DNA of 63,495 nucleotides from Suilimivivens sp964458255 (GCA_964458255.1 CAYWHY010000003.1:1-63495); one strand, 5' to 3'; shown: positions 1-8,395, numbered from the stretch's first letter. A program made the numbers and translations. Notes: generated from the letters alone by a model not told the origin.

Positions 1-41
1 ATCTGAGCCTTTTTTCTTTGCCCAGTTTTTTCATAGGTCAT
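1..41 (-). CDS. Possible 5' end of a gene running off the window
   Basis: Reading the minus strand, an AAGGAT-like ribosome binding site is followed 8 bases later by an ATG at 41..39, and the frame stays open to the window edge (begins MTYEKTG). A second ATG in another frame at 34..32 gives a lysine-rich start (MKKLGKEK). Only about 13 codons are visible, so neither start nor product can be decided. It would be the gene downstream of the pheB-like gene, separated from it by two hairpins. Confidence 0.25.
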   Translation of the reverse strand, partial: MTYEKTGQRKKAQ

Positions 42-62
42 TTGACACTATCCTTTTCTTTG

Positions 63-151
63 GAAGAATGACTTGCAAAGTCATTCTTCTGGCGAAAACC
101 ATAGTTGTACTTGGACGATGTCCTTTATCGTCCTAGTATAACTTTTTCGCC
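63..151 (-). terminator. Two consecutive hairpins after the pheB-like gene
   Basis: Bases 63-74 and 78-89 form a perfect 12-bp inverted repeat with a 3-base loop. Bases 91-151 form a longer hairpin: GGCGAAAA (91-98) pairs with TTTTCGCC (144-151), an inner AGTTGTACT/AGTATAACT arm has one G-U pair, and GGACGAT (113-119) pairs with ATCGTCC (127-133). The outer arm reaches the stop codon of the upstream gene. Neither hairpin is followed by a T-run on the minus strand, so intrinsic termination is uncertain; an RNA-stability or repeat-derived palindrome is equally possible. Confidence 0.4.
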
Positions 152-588
152 TACTCTTTAGCTATTATTTTAACCTTTCTGACACCGTGATGGCTTTCTA
201 AGGCTTCTAACATTTCCGATACATCCCCCGTCGTCGGAAGCACCTGCATACTTAAGCTTAAGGATGCCACTCCGCTGATGGGAATACTCTGATGAATTGT
301 TAATATGTTCGCACCAAACTCTGCAATCATCTTGAGCACATCCGACAAAAGTCCCGGCTCATCCTCCATCTGGAAAGTCAGAGTAATGGTTGTCCCCTGA
401 GAATGCTCATGGAACTCAAAAATATCTTCTTTGTACTTATAAAAAGAACTACGGCTGATACCGACCTGATCGGCTGCTTCGTTGATGGTATTTACTTTTC
501 CCGAATCCAGCAGTTTCTTTGCTTCCACAACCTTAAGAAGCACCTCGGGTACCGCCTGCTCCTTTACTACATAATATCGTTTTCCCAT
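151..588 (-). CDS. pheB: UPF0735 ACT domain protein (PheB-like)
   Basis: A 145-residue protein. Residues about 35-57 form a short helix-turn-helix-like stretch (INEAADQVGISRSSFYKYK), and residues 69-145 form an ACT domain with the usual GLLSDVLKMIAEFGANI helix. ACT domains bind small ligands, often amino acids. This family is commonly annotated pheB, but its exact role is not established. The start at 588 follows a TTGAGGT ribosome binding site. It lies downstream of gatB, from which it is separated by a strong three-tier hairpin (607-675), so it may be partly uncoupled from the gat operon. Confidence is high for the family and low for any biochemical role. Confidence 0.85.
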   Translation of the reverse strand: MGKRYYVVKEQAVPEVLLKVVEAKKLLDSGKVNTINEAADQVGISRSSFYKYKEDIFEFHEHSQGTTITLTFQMEDEPGLLSDVLKMIAEFGANILTIHQSIPISGVASLSLSMQVLPTTGDVSEMLEALESHHGVRKVKIIAKE

Positions 589-606
589 AAGCTACCTCAA
601 CGCAAA

Positions 607-675
607 ATCCCTCGGTCGCGGACAAATGTTTTTATTTGTCTTTTCTTCAAAGACACTTGTCCGTCAACGAGGGAT
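607..675 (-). terminator. Three-tier hairpin between gatB and pheB-like gene
   Basis: Three nested stems stack: ATCCCTCG (607-614) with CGAGGGAT (668-675), CGGACAA (619-625) with TTGTCCG (657-663), and TGTCTTT (637-643) with AAAGACA (649-655). On the minus strand the outer stem is followed by only four T, then GCG, so it is a weak terminator at best. It ends about 20 bases before the start codon of the pheB-like gene and could be a leader element or an mRNA-processing structure. Confidence 0.45.
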
Positions 676-763
676 ATTCTATCACATAATTTTTAGGAAG
701 GCAAGGGGTTTATTTAAATTCATAAAAAGAAATCCGTTCAAAATCCCATGCCCGTGCGCCTTC

Positions 764-2194
764 TTATAACAATTCTTTCAAAAGTTGATTTACCATGCCC
801 GGGTCAGCCTTACCCTTCATTGCTTTCATGGTCTGACCGACAAGGAAACCGATTGCTTTTTCCTTACCATTACGGTAATCCTCTACAGACCGGGGATTAT
901 TTGCAATCACTTCTTCTACCGTCCTACGAAGCGCGCCCTCATCATTAACTGTTTTAAGACCTTTTTCTTCCACATATTTTTCGGGGTCAATGTTGTTTCT
1001 GAACATTTCCTCAAAAACTTCCTTTGCTACCGTGCTGTTGATTGCCTTGGCATCAGCAAGTTTAATCAGCTTGGCAAGATTTTCAGGCGAAAACCGGATA
1101 TCTTCAGGATCCATGTTGTTTTCTTTCAAAAGGCGGAGCGTTTCTACCATCAGCCAGTTGGAAACCTTCTTAGGCTGTGCACCTAATGCTACGGTTTCTT
1201 CAAAAATATCAGCCATATGCTTGGTTCCCGTAATAATTTCAATATCATACCCGGGAATATCAAACTCTTCTTTGTAACGTGCCATCTTTTCTTCTCTGAA
1301 TTCCGGCTGTTTTGCTTTGATATCTGCAAGGAATTCATCGGTAAGTACGATAGGCACCAAGTCAGGGTCAGGGAAATAACGATAATCCTGTGCATCCTCT
1401 TTACTTCTCATGGCATAAGATTCACCGCTATTATCATCCCAACGTCTTGTTTCCTGTATTACCTTTTCACCTGCTTCAATCAGGTCAATCTGCCGCTCTC
1501 TTTCCCCTTCGATTGCTCGTGCGATTGCCTTAAAGGAGTTCAAATTCTTCATTTCGGTACGTGTTCCGAATTCGGCTGCGCCCACTTCCCTTACGGAAAG
1601 ATTTACGTCTGCACGCATGGAACCTTCCTGCAATTTACAATCGGAAGCGCCGAGATACTGCACAATCATACGAAGCTTTTCAAGATAAGCAATTACCTCT
1701 TCCGCACTTCTCATATCAGGCTCAGATACGATTTCAATAAGCGGTACGCCGGAACGATTATAATCTACCAGTGAGCAGTCATCCCACTCGTCATGTATCA
1801 GTTTGCCGGCATCTTCTTCCATATGGATTTCATGAATACCGATAAATTTCTTTCCGTTTTCTGTTTCAATTTCTACCTTGCCGCTTTGGCAGATAGGCAG
1901 ATACAGCTGGGAAATCTGATAATTCTGCGGATTATCCGGATAAAAATAGTTTTTACGGTCAAATTTGCAATACCTGGTAATATTACAGTTCGTTGCAAGT
2001 CCTACCGCAACAGCATATTCCAGCACCTGCCTGTTCAAAACAGGAAGAGAGCCCGGCATACCGGTACAGACAGGACAGGTATGGGTATTGGGTGCCCCAC
2101 CAAACTGTGTGGAACAGCCGCAGAAAATTTTGGTTTTGGTAGCAAGCTCTACATGCACTTCCAGACCAATGACGGTTTCATATTGCTTTCCCAT
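764..2194 (-). CDS. gatB: Asp-tRNA(Asn)/Glu-tRNA(Gln) amidotransferase subunit B
   Basis: GatB kinase-like subunit of the GatCAB complex, which converts misacylated Glu-tRNA(Gln) or Asp-tRNA(Asn) to the correct amide form. The N-terminus reads MGKQYETVIGLEVHVELATK, the family signature, with GGAPNTHTCPVCTGMPGSLP shortly after. The C-terminal YqeY-like tail is complete (about 476 residues). The chosen ATG at 2194 lies 8 to 9 bases after a GGAGG-type site; a longer frame starting at 2224 would overlap gatA and is unlikely. The stop codon of gatA is one base upstream, indicating translational coupling. Confidence 0.97.
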   Translation of the reverse strand: MGKQYETVIGLEVHVELATKTKIFCGCSTQFGGAPNTHTCPVCTGMPGSLPVLNRQVLEYAVAVGLATNCNITRYCKFDRKNYFYPDNPQNYQISQLYLPICQSGKVEIETENGKKFIGIHEIHMEEDAGKLIHDEWDDCSLVDYNRSGVPLIEIVSEPDMRSAEEVIAYLEKLRMIVQYLGASDCKLQEGSMRADVNLSVREVGAAEFGTRTEMKNLNSFKAIARAIEGERERQIDLIEAGEKVIQETRRWDDNSGESYAMRSKEDAQDYRYFPDPDLVPIVLTDEFLADIKAKQPEFREEKMARYKEEFDIPGYDIEIITGTKHMADIFEETVALGAQPKKVSNWLMVETLRLLKENNMDPEDIRFSPENLAKLIKLADAKAINSTVAKEVFEEMFRNNIDPEKYVEEKGLKTVNDEGALRRTVEEVIANNPRSVEDYRNGKEKAIGFLVGQTMKAMKGKADPGMVNQLLKELL

Positions 2195-2195
2195 C

Positions 2196-3656
2196 CTAGT
2201 GCTCCTCCTTTCTGCCAAAGGCACCTCTTGCTTTTTCGTAAGTGTAAGCTGCCTGAATCAGATTCTTTTCTTTAAAGCAGTCGCCAATCAGCTGAAGACC
2301 TATGGGAAGTCCCTTAGAATCCACGCCGCAGGGGATACTGATACCCGGAAGCCCCGCTAAATTAAGTGAAATCGTATAAATATCTCCCAAATACATCTTA
2401 ATGGGGTCTGATAAGCTCTCCCCAAGCTTAGGCGCCGTGGTAGGTGCTACAGGTCCCAAAATCACATCATATTTTGCAAATGCTTCATCAAAAGCTTTTT
2501 TAATTAATGCTTTAACACGAAGGGCTTTCAAATAGTAAGCATCATAATAACCGGAGCTTAGTACAAAGCTTCCTAACATAATCCTTCTCTTTACTTCCGC
2601 ACCAAAGCCTTCGCAGCGGGATTTCTTGTACATATTGTGAAGTCCTGCATATTCCCCGGTACGATAACCGTATTTAATGCCGTCAAAACGCTCAAGGTTT
2701 GAACTTGCTTCTGCTGCCGCAATCGTATAATAAGTAGGAATTGCATATTCCACAAGACTTAAATCAAACTCTTCTACCATGGCACCTTTTTCTTTCAGCA
2801 CACCGGCTGCCTTAAGAACAGCATCCTTTACTTCCGGAGCAAGGCCTTCCCCGAAATAATCTCTGGGAATACCAATCTTCATACCCTTTACATCATCAAC
2901 GAGAGCACTTGTAAAGTCAGTATCTTCTCTCTTAACAGAGGTAGAATCCTTAGGGTCATGAGACGCAATCACTTCCATAATGGTTGCACAGTCTGTCACA
3001 TCCTTACAAAGCGGTCCAATCTGGTCAAGAGAGGAACCGTAAGCAATCAGTCCGTATCGGGATACCGTACCGTAAGTCGGTTTTAATCCCACTACACCAC
3101 AAAATGACGCAGGCTGTCTGATGGAGCCGCCTGTATCGGAGCCAAGTGCATAGAAACATTCTTTCGCAGCCACTGCTGCCGCACTGCCGCCCGAAGAACC
3201 ACCCGGTACATGTTCAGGATTCCATGGATTTTTCGTTTCGCCAAACGCAGAGGTCTCTGTGGTAGAGCCCATAGCGAACTCGTCCATGTTGGTTTTTCCG
3301 ATTATAACCGCACCTGCCTTCTGAAGATTAATTACTGCTTCTGAAGAATAGGTGGGTACAAAATTTCCTAAAATTTTGGAAGAACAGGTGGTAAGAAGTC
3401 CTTCCGTACACATATTGTCTTTAATGGCAACCGGCACACCCGCTAAAGGTCCTGTAAGCTCACCTGCATCGATTTTCTTTTGTACTTCTTCTGCCTGCTT
3501 TAAGGCACCTTCTTTATCCACTGTTACATAACAGTGGTAGATGCTTTCGGTCTTTTCAATCTGCTCAAGAACCGCCTTGGTTGCTTCTAAAACAGTTACT
3601 TCTTTATTTTTAATTGCTGCCGCAAGTTCTACGGCAGTCATATCCGATATACTCAT
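2196..3656 (-). CDS. gatA: Asp-tRNA(Asn)/Glu-tRNA(Gln) amidotransferase subunit A
   Basis: Amidase-signature subunit that releases ammonia from glutamine and channels it to GatB. The serine/lysine catalytic region is visible: AIKDNMC (catalytic Lys), GGSSGGSAAAVAA (cis-Ser) and GSDTGGSIRQPA (nucleophile Ser). The length of 486 residues is normal for the family. The start at 3656 (MSISDMTA) follows AGGAGG with 8-base spacing; an upstream in-frame extension to 3677 lacks a good start. It lies 13 bases after the gatC stop, in the order gatC-gatA-gatB. Confidence 0.97.
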   Translation of the reverse strand: MSISDMTAVELAAAIKNKEVTVLEATKAVLEQIEKTESIYHCYVTVDKEGALKQAEEVQKKIDAGELTGPLAGVPVAIKDNMCTEGLLTTCSSKILGNFVPTYSSEAVINLQKAGAVIIGKTNMDEFAMGSTTETSAFGETKNPWNPEHVPGGSSGGSAAAVAAKECFYALGSDTGGSIRQPASFCGVVGLKPTYGTVSRYGLIAYGSSLDQIGPLCKDVTDCATIMEVIASHDPKDSTSVKREDTDFTSALVDDVKGMKIGIPRDYFGEGLAPEVKDAVLKAAGVLKEKGAMVEEFDLSLVEYAIPTYYTIAAAEASSNLERFDGIKYGYRTGEYAGLHNMYKKSRCEGFGAEVKRRIMLGSFVLSSGYYDAYYLKALRVKALIKKAFDEAFAKYDVILGPVAPTTAPKLGESLSDPIKMYLGDIYTISLNLAGLPGISIPCGVDSKGLPIGLQLIGDCFKEKNLIQAAYTYEKARGAFGRKEEH

Positions 3657-3669
3657 CTCTGCCGTCCTC

Positions 3670-3963
3670 CTAATCAAATGTACGGGGCACTACAAACATG
3701 CCGTCCTTTTCTTCCGGCGCATTCTTTAAAATCCCGTCTCTGTCATCACCGTTTGTTACTACGTCTTCTCTGAACACATTATTTACCGGAAACACATGGG
3801 ACATGGGTTCTACACCTGTAGTATCCAGTTCGCCCAGCTTATCAATATAATCCAGCATACGTCCCATATCCTTCCCTGCTGCTTCCTTTTCCTCATCGGA
3901 AAGCTCCAGTTTGGCAAGTATGCCTACATATTCAATGGTTTCATCCGAAATGATATTTGCCAT
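3670..3963 (-). CDS. gatC: Asp-tRNA(Asn)/Glu-tRNA(Gln) amidotransferase subunit C
   Basis: A 97-residue GatC, the belt subunit that wraps around GatA and GatB. The sequence shows the family pattern of an N-terminal helix (ETIEYVGILAKLELSDEE), a second helix (MLDYIDKLGELDTTGVEP) and the extended MSHVFPVNNVFREDVV tail. The start at 3963 follows GGAAAGGA. It is the first gene of the gat operon, and the upstream intergenic region is shared with the divergent C_GCAxxG_C_C gene. Confidence 0.96.
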   Translation of the reverse strand: MANIISDETIEYVGILAKLELSDEEKEAAGKDMGRMLDYIDKLGELDTTGVEPMSHVFPVNNVFREDVVTNGDDRDGILKNAPEEKDGMFVVPRTFD

Positions 3964-4102
3964 AATTTCATTCCTTTCCTACTTTCAATTTTCCAAACAT
4001 TACAATTAATAATCTACTACTTTTATGATTTTGTGTCTACTTTTTTCTTAGTCATGATTACTGCATTTCAAAGGATTTTCCCAACTTTTAACTTGTCAAC
4101 AT

Positions 4103-4131
4103 TTGTATATCTAAACACTTTATGGTACAGT
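4103..4131 (+). promoter_or_regulatory. Candidate sigma-A promoter for the C_GCAxxG_C_C gene
   Basis: TTGTAT (4103-4108), 17 bases, then TACAGT (4126-4131) with a TG one base upstream (extended -10). It lies about 43 bases before the start codon. The match is moderate and rests on pattern only. Confidence 0.45.
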
Positions 4132-4173
4132 GATAACAGAATACCAAACATATTTATGAAGGAGAACTTGCAT

Positions 4174-4578
4174 ATGACAAAAAAAGAACTTGCAATTGCT
4201 AAACATGATATAAAATTCAACTGCGCTCAGGCAGTAGCCTGTTCCTTTGCTGAAGAAGTGGGCGTTTCGGAAGAAATTCTGTTCAAAACAAACGAAGGTT
4301 TCGGTCTTGGCATGGGTGGTATGGAAGGCATCTGCGGTGCTCTTTCAGGCGGCATTTCACTTGCCGGTTTCAAAAATAGTGACGGAAATCTTGCAAATCC
4401 GGGTACCAAAGCTGACACCTACAGGCTTGCCAAAGAAATGTTAGAACGCTTTGAAGAAAAAACCGGCAGCACCATTTGCAAAAAGTTAAAAGGCACAGAA
4501 ACAGGAAAGCCTCTCTGTTCGTGCCCTGACTGTATCTGTAAGGGTGTGGAAGTGGTTGAAGAAGTATTGGGGTTATAA
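4174..4578 (+). CDS. C_GCAxxG_C_C family protein
   Basis: A 134-residue cysteine-containing protein. It shows NCAQAVACSFAEE near the N-terminus, then GGMEGICGALSGGISLAG, and a C-terminal cysteine cluster CSCPDCICKGVEVVEE. This matches the family named for its C-GCAxxG-C-C pattern, thought to be redox-active or metal-binding; its precise function is unknown. The start at 4174 follows AAGGAGAA with 7-base spacing. A longer frame from 3796 reads backwards through the gatC promoter region and is not credible. It is monocistronic, with a terminator directly downstream. Confidence 0.85.
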   Translation: MTKKELAIAKHDIKFNCAQAVACSFAEEVGVSEEILFKTNEGFGLGMGGMEGICGALSGGISLAGFKNSDGNLANPGTKADTYRLAKEMLERFEEKTGSTICKKLKGTETGKPLCSCPDCICKGVEVVEEVLGL

Positions 4579-4611
4579 TCATACTTTTACTGCTGCCTAT
4601 AAAATAACTCA

Positions 4612-4642
4612 GGCTCCGCATTTAAGCGGAGCCCGTTTTATT
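4612..4642 (+). terminator. Intrinsic terminator after the C_GCAxxG_C_C gene
   Basis: GGCTCCGC (4612-4619) pairs with GCGGAGCC (4626-4633), followed by CGTTTTATTT on the plus strand. Confidence 0.8.
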
Positions 4643-4673
4643 TGACAAAAAACCGTCAATTGGCTTAATCTGA

Positions 4674-6101
4674 TTATTTCTTAAAATTCTCAAAATATCT
4701 CTTTGTTTCAGCTGCTACCACACCACTTAATGCTACGAGTGCAATTAAGTTTGGAATCGCCATAAGTCCATTGAAAATATCTGCAATGGTCCACACGGCC
4801 TTTACTGTCATGAAAGGTCCTATAAATACTGCCAGAATATATAACCAGCGGTAACCTGTTACCACCTTCATATTACCTTTAAATAAATATTCCAGACATT
4901 TTTCAGAATAATAATCCCATCCCAAAATTGTGGTAAACGCAAAGAATACAAGGCAAATCATCAATATAAATGACGCAACCTGTGCAGGAAAAGGAAGTCC
5001 TTCCTGAAAAGCTCTTGTGGTGACTGCCACACCCTCAAGACCATTTTCTGCTGCATATGTATGAGAACCGGTAAGAACGATGGACAAGCCTGTCATGGAA
5101 CAAACAATAATTGTATCAATGAATGTTCCAAGCATAGATACAAGTCCCTGTTTCACCGGATCGTCCACTGTTGCCGTACATGCCGCAATAGGCGCACTGC
5201 CAAGACCTGCTTCGTTAGAAAAAATACCTCTTGCAATACCTTTTTGCATGGCAATCAGCATAGTTCCCACTGCACCGCCTGTGACAGCACGGAGTCCGAA
5301 TGCACTCTGTACGATTTCCACAAATGCTGCCGGAATATCCGTAAGATGTGTGAGGATAATAATCATCGCTACAGCAATATACAAAATAGCCATAAAAGGA
5401 ACAACTATTTGGGAAACGCCGGAAATCCTCTGTATCCCGCCAATCACAACAAGTGCCGTACACACGGTCAGAAATACACCTGTAATTACAACCGTCCAGG
5501 AGTAATTTGCTCCAAACAAATGAACTGTCCAAGTGTTGTTCGGATCAAAAAATCCGTTTACAGCACTGGTAATACCATTAATCTGTGTAAAGGTACCGAT
5601 ACCCAAAAGACCCGCAAGAACACCAAAAATTGCGAACAGCTTCGCCAACCATTTCCATTTAGGTCCCATACCTTTTTCAATATAAAGAAACGGGCCACCT
5701 ATAATATGTCCGTCTTCTGCTACAGTACGATATTTAACGGCAAGCATACATTCCGCATACTTTGTTGCAATACCGACAATCGCAGCAATCCACATCCAAA
5801 ACAAGGCACCTGCGCCACCGGCTACCACCGCTGTGGCAACACCGACAATATTACCGGTACCGATTGTTGCGGATAAAGAAGTACAAAGTGCTGCAAAGCT
5901 GGATACTTCTCCATTTTCGGTGTCACTTTCATTCTTAAACATGTACTTGAACGCAAGGCCAAGTCTGGTAAACTGTAATCCTTTTAAACGGACAGATAAA
6001 AAAATTCCCGTTGCCAGAATCAGAACAATAAGCGGAATCCCCCATACAAAATCACTAATTGCGGCTAAAACAGCGTTAATTTTGTCAATTATTTCCATCA
6101 T
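4674..6101 (-). CDS. AGCS family sodium:alanine/glycine symporter
   Basis: A 475-residue polytopic membrane protein of the alanine-or-glycine:cation symporter family (AlsT/AgcS type). It couples amino-acid uptake to Na+. Visible signatures are SATIGTGNIVGVATAV near residue 80 and the GIARGIFSNEAGLGSAPIA loop, which is highly characteristic. The start at 6101 (or ATG 6098) follows AGAAGGAGAAAG. A glycine riboswitch with a downstream terminator sits in its leader, so glycine is the probable substrate or effector, with expression controlled at transcription elongation. Confidence 0.95.
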   Translation of the reverse strand: MMEIIDKINAVLAAISDFVWGIPLIVLILATGIFLSVRLKGLQFTRLGLAFKYMFKNESDTENGEVSSFAALCTSLSATIGTGNIVGVATAVVAGGAGALFWMWIAAIVGIATKYAECMLAVKYRTVAEDGHIIGGPFLYIEKGMGPKWKWLAKLFAIFGVLAGLLGIGTFTQINGITSAVNGFFDPNNTWTVHLFGANYSWTVVITGVFLTVCTALVVIGGIQRISGVSQIVVPFMAILYIAVAMIIILTHLTDIPAAFVEIVQSAFGLRAVTGGAVGTMLIAMQKGIARGIFSNEAGLGSAPIAACTATVDDPVKQGLVSMLGTFIDTIIVCSMTGLSIVLTGSHTYAAENGLEGVAVTTRAFQEGLPFPAQVASFILMICLVFFAFTTILGWDYYSEKCLEYLFKGNMKVVTGYRWLYILAVFIGPFMTVKAVWTIADIFNGLMAIPNLIALVALSGVVAAETKRYFENFKK

Positions 6102-6167
6102 GGTTCTTTCTCCTTCTACCTGTAAAGCTTTAAATTTTTACGCAAAAATGTCACCTGCTTTTATGAA

Positions 6168-6304
6168 CGAAAAAAGAGCTGATTTTCATCAGCCCTCCAA
6201 AGAGTAGAACTCGCATATAAATGCTCTGTCCTTTTGCCTGAGAGATTGGCAGCTTCCTGCCGTACACCTTCGGCGCCCTGCTTTTTAGGGACTCTCCAGA
6301 GTTT
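6168..6304 (-). promoter_or_regulatory. Glycine riboswitch (single aptamer) with terminator
   Basis: Read on the minus strand, the aptamer (about 6304-6222) contains CTCTGGAGAGTCC, GCGCCGAAGG and ATCTCTCAGGCAAAAGGA, the conserved core of gcvT-type glycine riboswitches. Only one full aptamer is present; a short ACTCTTTGGAGGGC segment after it resembles the start of a second one. That segment runs into a GAGGGCTGAT/ATCAGCTC hairpin followed by six T (6197-6168), the expression platform. The symporter start is 67 bases further on. Confidence 0.92.
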
Positions 6305-6423
6305 GTGACTATATTAATATGTATTCATTGTCAGTGATTTCAACTATATCACATTAGTTATTTATATGCAATCCCACATTATTATAAAATACAAATTAAC
6401 CTTTCCTGATTTGTCCAAAACTT

Positions 6424-6645
6424 TTAAACCATGCATGCTCTTTGCATTTTCCCATTTGGAAATATATAAACCTGATTTTCTATAGCTCTTGCCTGTAACA
6501 ATGTCTTCCAATGATTACTTCTTTTCGCCGGCCAGTTTGCGGGAACAATAATAACATCCGCTGTTTTCAGCTGCTTTTCTACTTTTGCTGTGTTTGCCGC
6601 TTTGTCTTTCCATTCAATATGCATCTGATATAACGCAATTCTCAT
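6424..6645 (-). pseudogene. Internally deleted carbon-nitrogen hydrolase (nitrilase) remnant
   Basis: The translated frame joins a nitrilase-superfamily N-terminus (MRIALYQMHIEWKDKAANTA) directly to the conserved late segment DVIIVPANWPAKRSNHWKTL followed by LQARAIENQVYIFPNG. In intact members these are separated by well over 100 residues carrying the Glu-Lys-Cys triad, all absent here. The protein also ends early (KMQRACMV). It cannot be an active amidase. The open frame continues upstream to 6729 without recognisable sequence. The family assignment is from motif recognition. Confidence 0.75.
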
Positions 6646-6833
6646 ATATATGCCTGGCTTTCCTGTATTTTGCTTAATTCTTGCTTTTAAATAACCATTG
6701 GCACGGTTATTTCTCCTTGCTATAATCAATTCATAGCGTAGATATTATAACGAAAAATCGTTTTTATTCTTAAATTCTAAGTAGGCATTCCGGTCACGGA
6801 GTGCATCATCTGTTTTGAAATCCTTGCTAATTA

Positions 6834-7278
6834 CCCATTAACAAAATCAGAGCAGGGAACAAAGCAGAAACCCTTTGTTTTGTGTATGCAGTTTCCTGCC
6901 CACAGACGGAAGAAGAATTTACCCAGAAATTATCCGATGCCTTTGAAAGTGCAGGCAACGGATGTATGGAACTTACAGTCCGGTGTATTAATACTAATTT
7001 CGGCAAAAATAAGGAATTACTCGAAGTTTCTGTCTGAACAGAAAGCGGAGGTGGTCAGTATGTTATTATACGAATATAACGAAGAATATGTGCGAAACTC
7101 CCTTGAAGAAACAGGGTATGAAAATGGCTACGAAAACGGCTACGCAAAAGGCTCCAGCCAATTGGGAATACTGGTAAAACTTCTTCTTTCCGAAGGAAAA
7201 ACTGAAGATGCCATTGCAGTTTCTGAAAATGAATCTTTGCGGGAAGAATATTATAAAAAATTCAATATTTCAGGATAA
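6834..7278 (+). pseudogene. Rpn-family PD-(D/E)XK nuclease/transposase remnant with internal deletion
   Basis: Two frames each carry part of one family. The first (about 6855-7037) reads ETLCFVYAVSCPQTEEEFTQ, then CMELTVRCINTNFGKNKELL, and ends in a stop. The second (to 7278) reads FLSEQKAEVVSMLLYEYNEE and then a GYENGYENGYAKG tail. Rpn/PDDEXK-type putative transposases in Lachnospiraceae have the same two blocks separated by about 45 residues. So the gene has lost an internal segment and changed frame. The N-terminal nuclease core is also missing. It has no intact function. Confidence 0.65.
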
Positions 7279-7285
7279 TATCAAA

Positions 7286-7344
7286 GGGAGTACCCCTGTA
7301 TCTGAGCTGCTTCCATGTGCGAACAGCTTAGGCGGGGTACTCCC
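7286..7344. repeat. 59-nt two-tier palindrome
   Basis: GGGAGTACCCC (7286-7296) is perfectly complementary to GGGGTACTCCC (7334-7344). Inside it CTGAGCTG (7302-7309) pairs with CAGCTTAG (7324-7331) with one G-U. There is no adjacent T-run, so it is not a typical terminator. It sits in debris between the Rpn remnant and the DUF3021 gene. Confidence 0.6.
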
Positions 7345-7444
7345 GGAAATCTTGTTCCAATCAAGTCAAAATAACAGCTCCACCTGTGACAAGTACTTTT
7401 TTCATTTCGATTCCCTTTCCTTGTAATAACTGCATACAGATGCT

Positions 7445-7882
7445 TTATTTTACGTTTTGTGCTTCCTGATATTCCCGCAGTTTATGATTAAAAAGTCTGG
7501 CACTTCTTCTATCATTTATCCACAATATCACATAAACCATCACAAATACTACCGCTATTCCTATTGCCAATGCCACACTGACTATCGGCTTAAAAGTAGT
7601 GCCTGCCGCATAATTCAATCCAAAAACCATTCCTTCAACCAAGAGTAAGTGCAGAAATCTTCGAAACAGCACCTGTTTCACACTCAGTTCCTTCTTCGAC
7701 TCTGCAACAAAACCTAACAAAACAGAAAAAGCACCAAACACAGGCGGTGAAAAAAAGGCACCGTAGCCTATTTTTTCATTTGGGTAAAATATCATTCCCA
7801 TTATTCCTTCCAATATGGTAATACATGTTGTACATACACAAAAAGCAATCAGCAATTCCGAAATTTTTGATTTCTGTTCCAT
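7445..7882 (-). CDS. DUF3021 family membrane protein
   Basis: A 145-residue protein with four predicted membrane segments (about residues 9-29, 40-60, 74-95 and 98-121) and a short charged tail. This is the layout of DUF3021 proteins, which usually sit beside small LytTR regulators, as here. The start at 7882 is 2 bases after the stop of the LytTR gene, so the two are co-translated. Function is unknown; in related pairs the membrane protein is thought to modulate the regulator. Confidence 0.75.
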   Translation of the reverse strand: MEQKSKISELLIAFCVCTTCITILEGIMGMIFYPNEKIGYGAFFSPPVFGAFSVLLGFVAESKKELSVKQVLFRRFLHLLLVEGMVFGLNYAAGTTFKPIVSVALAIGIAVVFVMVYVILWINDRRSARLFNHKLREYQEAQNVK

Positions 7883-7884
7883 TT

Positions 7885-8331
7885 CTATTTCCTCCCCATA
7901 ACAACCTGCTTCACGCTTGATGCATACTGTCTGGAAATCATCAGTTTTTCCCCATTTTTCATATGTGCAAAAAATCGTCCGTTCAAAGCGGGACTAATAC
8001 TGTCAAGCAACATCAAATTCAATACCACTGCTTTTGAGCACCTGATAAAATGCCGTTTTTTGTATGTCTCCTCCACTTCGTAAAGTCGCATGCGGACCTC
8101 ATATACTTCTGTCTTTGTGTAAGCAAACACCTTTTCGTCCAATGCCTCAAAATAGTACACATCCTCAAGATGAAATTTCTTGCTGTATTGCCCATCCACC
8201 ACACCGAAAATCCAGGTCCCTTTGTTCTGCACATAAGAATGAATCTCTTGTATTTCCGGCGTAATTTCCACACATTCAATAATGACCTGTTCCTCTTCTT
8301 TTTTGAGAATTTTTCTGATACTGACATGCAT
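7885..8331 (-). CDS. LytTR-family DNA-binding regulator without receiver domain
   Basis: A 148-residue protein. Residues 1-45 are a short N-terminal extension and residues about 45-148 form a LytTR domain: FHLEDVYYFEALDEKVFAYT, then a helix FIRCSKAVVLNLMLLDSISP and the GRFFAHMKNGEKLMISRQYA strands. There is no response-regulator receiver. Such stand-alone LytTR genes paired with DUF3021 are common in Firmicutes and probably autoregulatory. The frame continues through the start at 8331 with no competing start. Confidence 0.85.
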   Translation of the reverse strand: MHVSIRKILKKEEEQVIIECVEITPEIQEIHSYVQNKGTWIFGVVDGQYSKKFHLEDVYYFEALDEKVFAYTKTEVYEVRMRLYEVEETYKKRHFIRCSKAVVLNLMLLDSISPALNGRFFAHMKNGEKLMISRQYASSVKQVVMGRK

Positions 8332-8395
8332 CTTTATGTACCTTTATACTTTCCGGCATCCACTGCCCTTTCTGCATAAACATCTTTACATTACT

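Noticed and set aside
3796..4173. N-terminal extension of the C_GCAxxG_C_C gene
   Set aside because: It reads antisense through gatC; a clear ribosome binding site and family start exist at 4174.
5061..5876. Plus-strand 271-codon frame over the symporter
   Set aside because: Cys/Asn/Arg-rich antisense shadow of the AGCS gene with no ribosome binding site or family resemblance.
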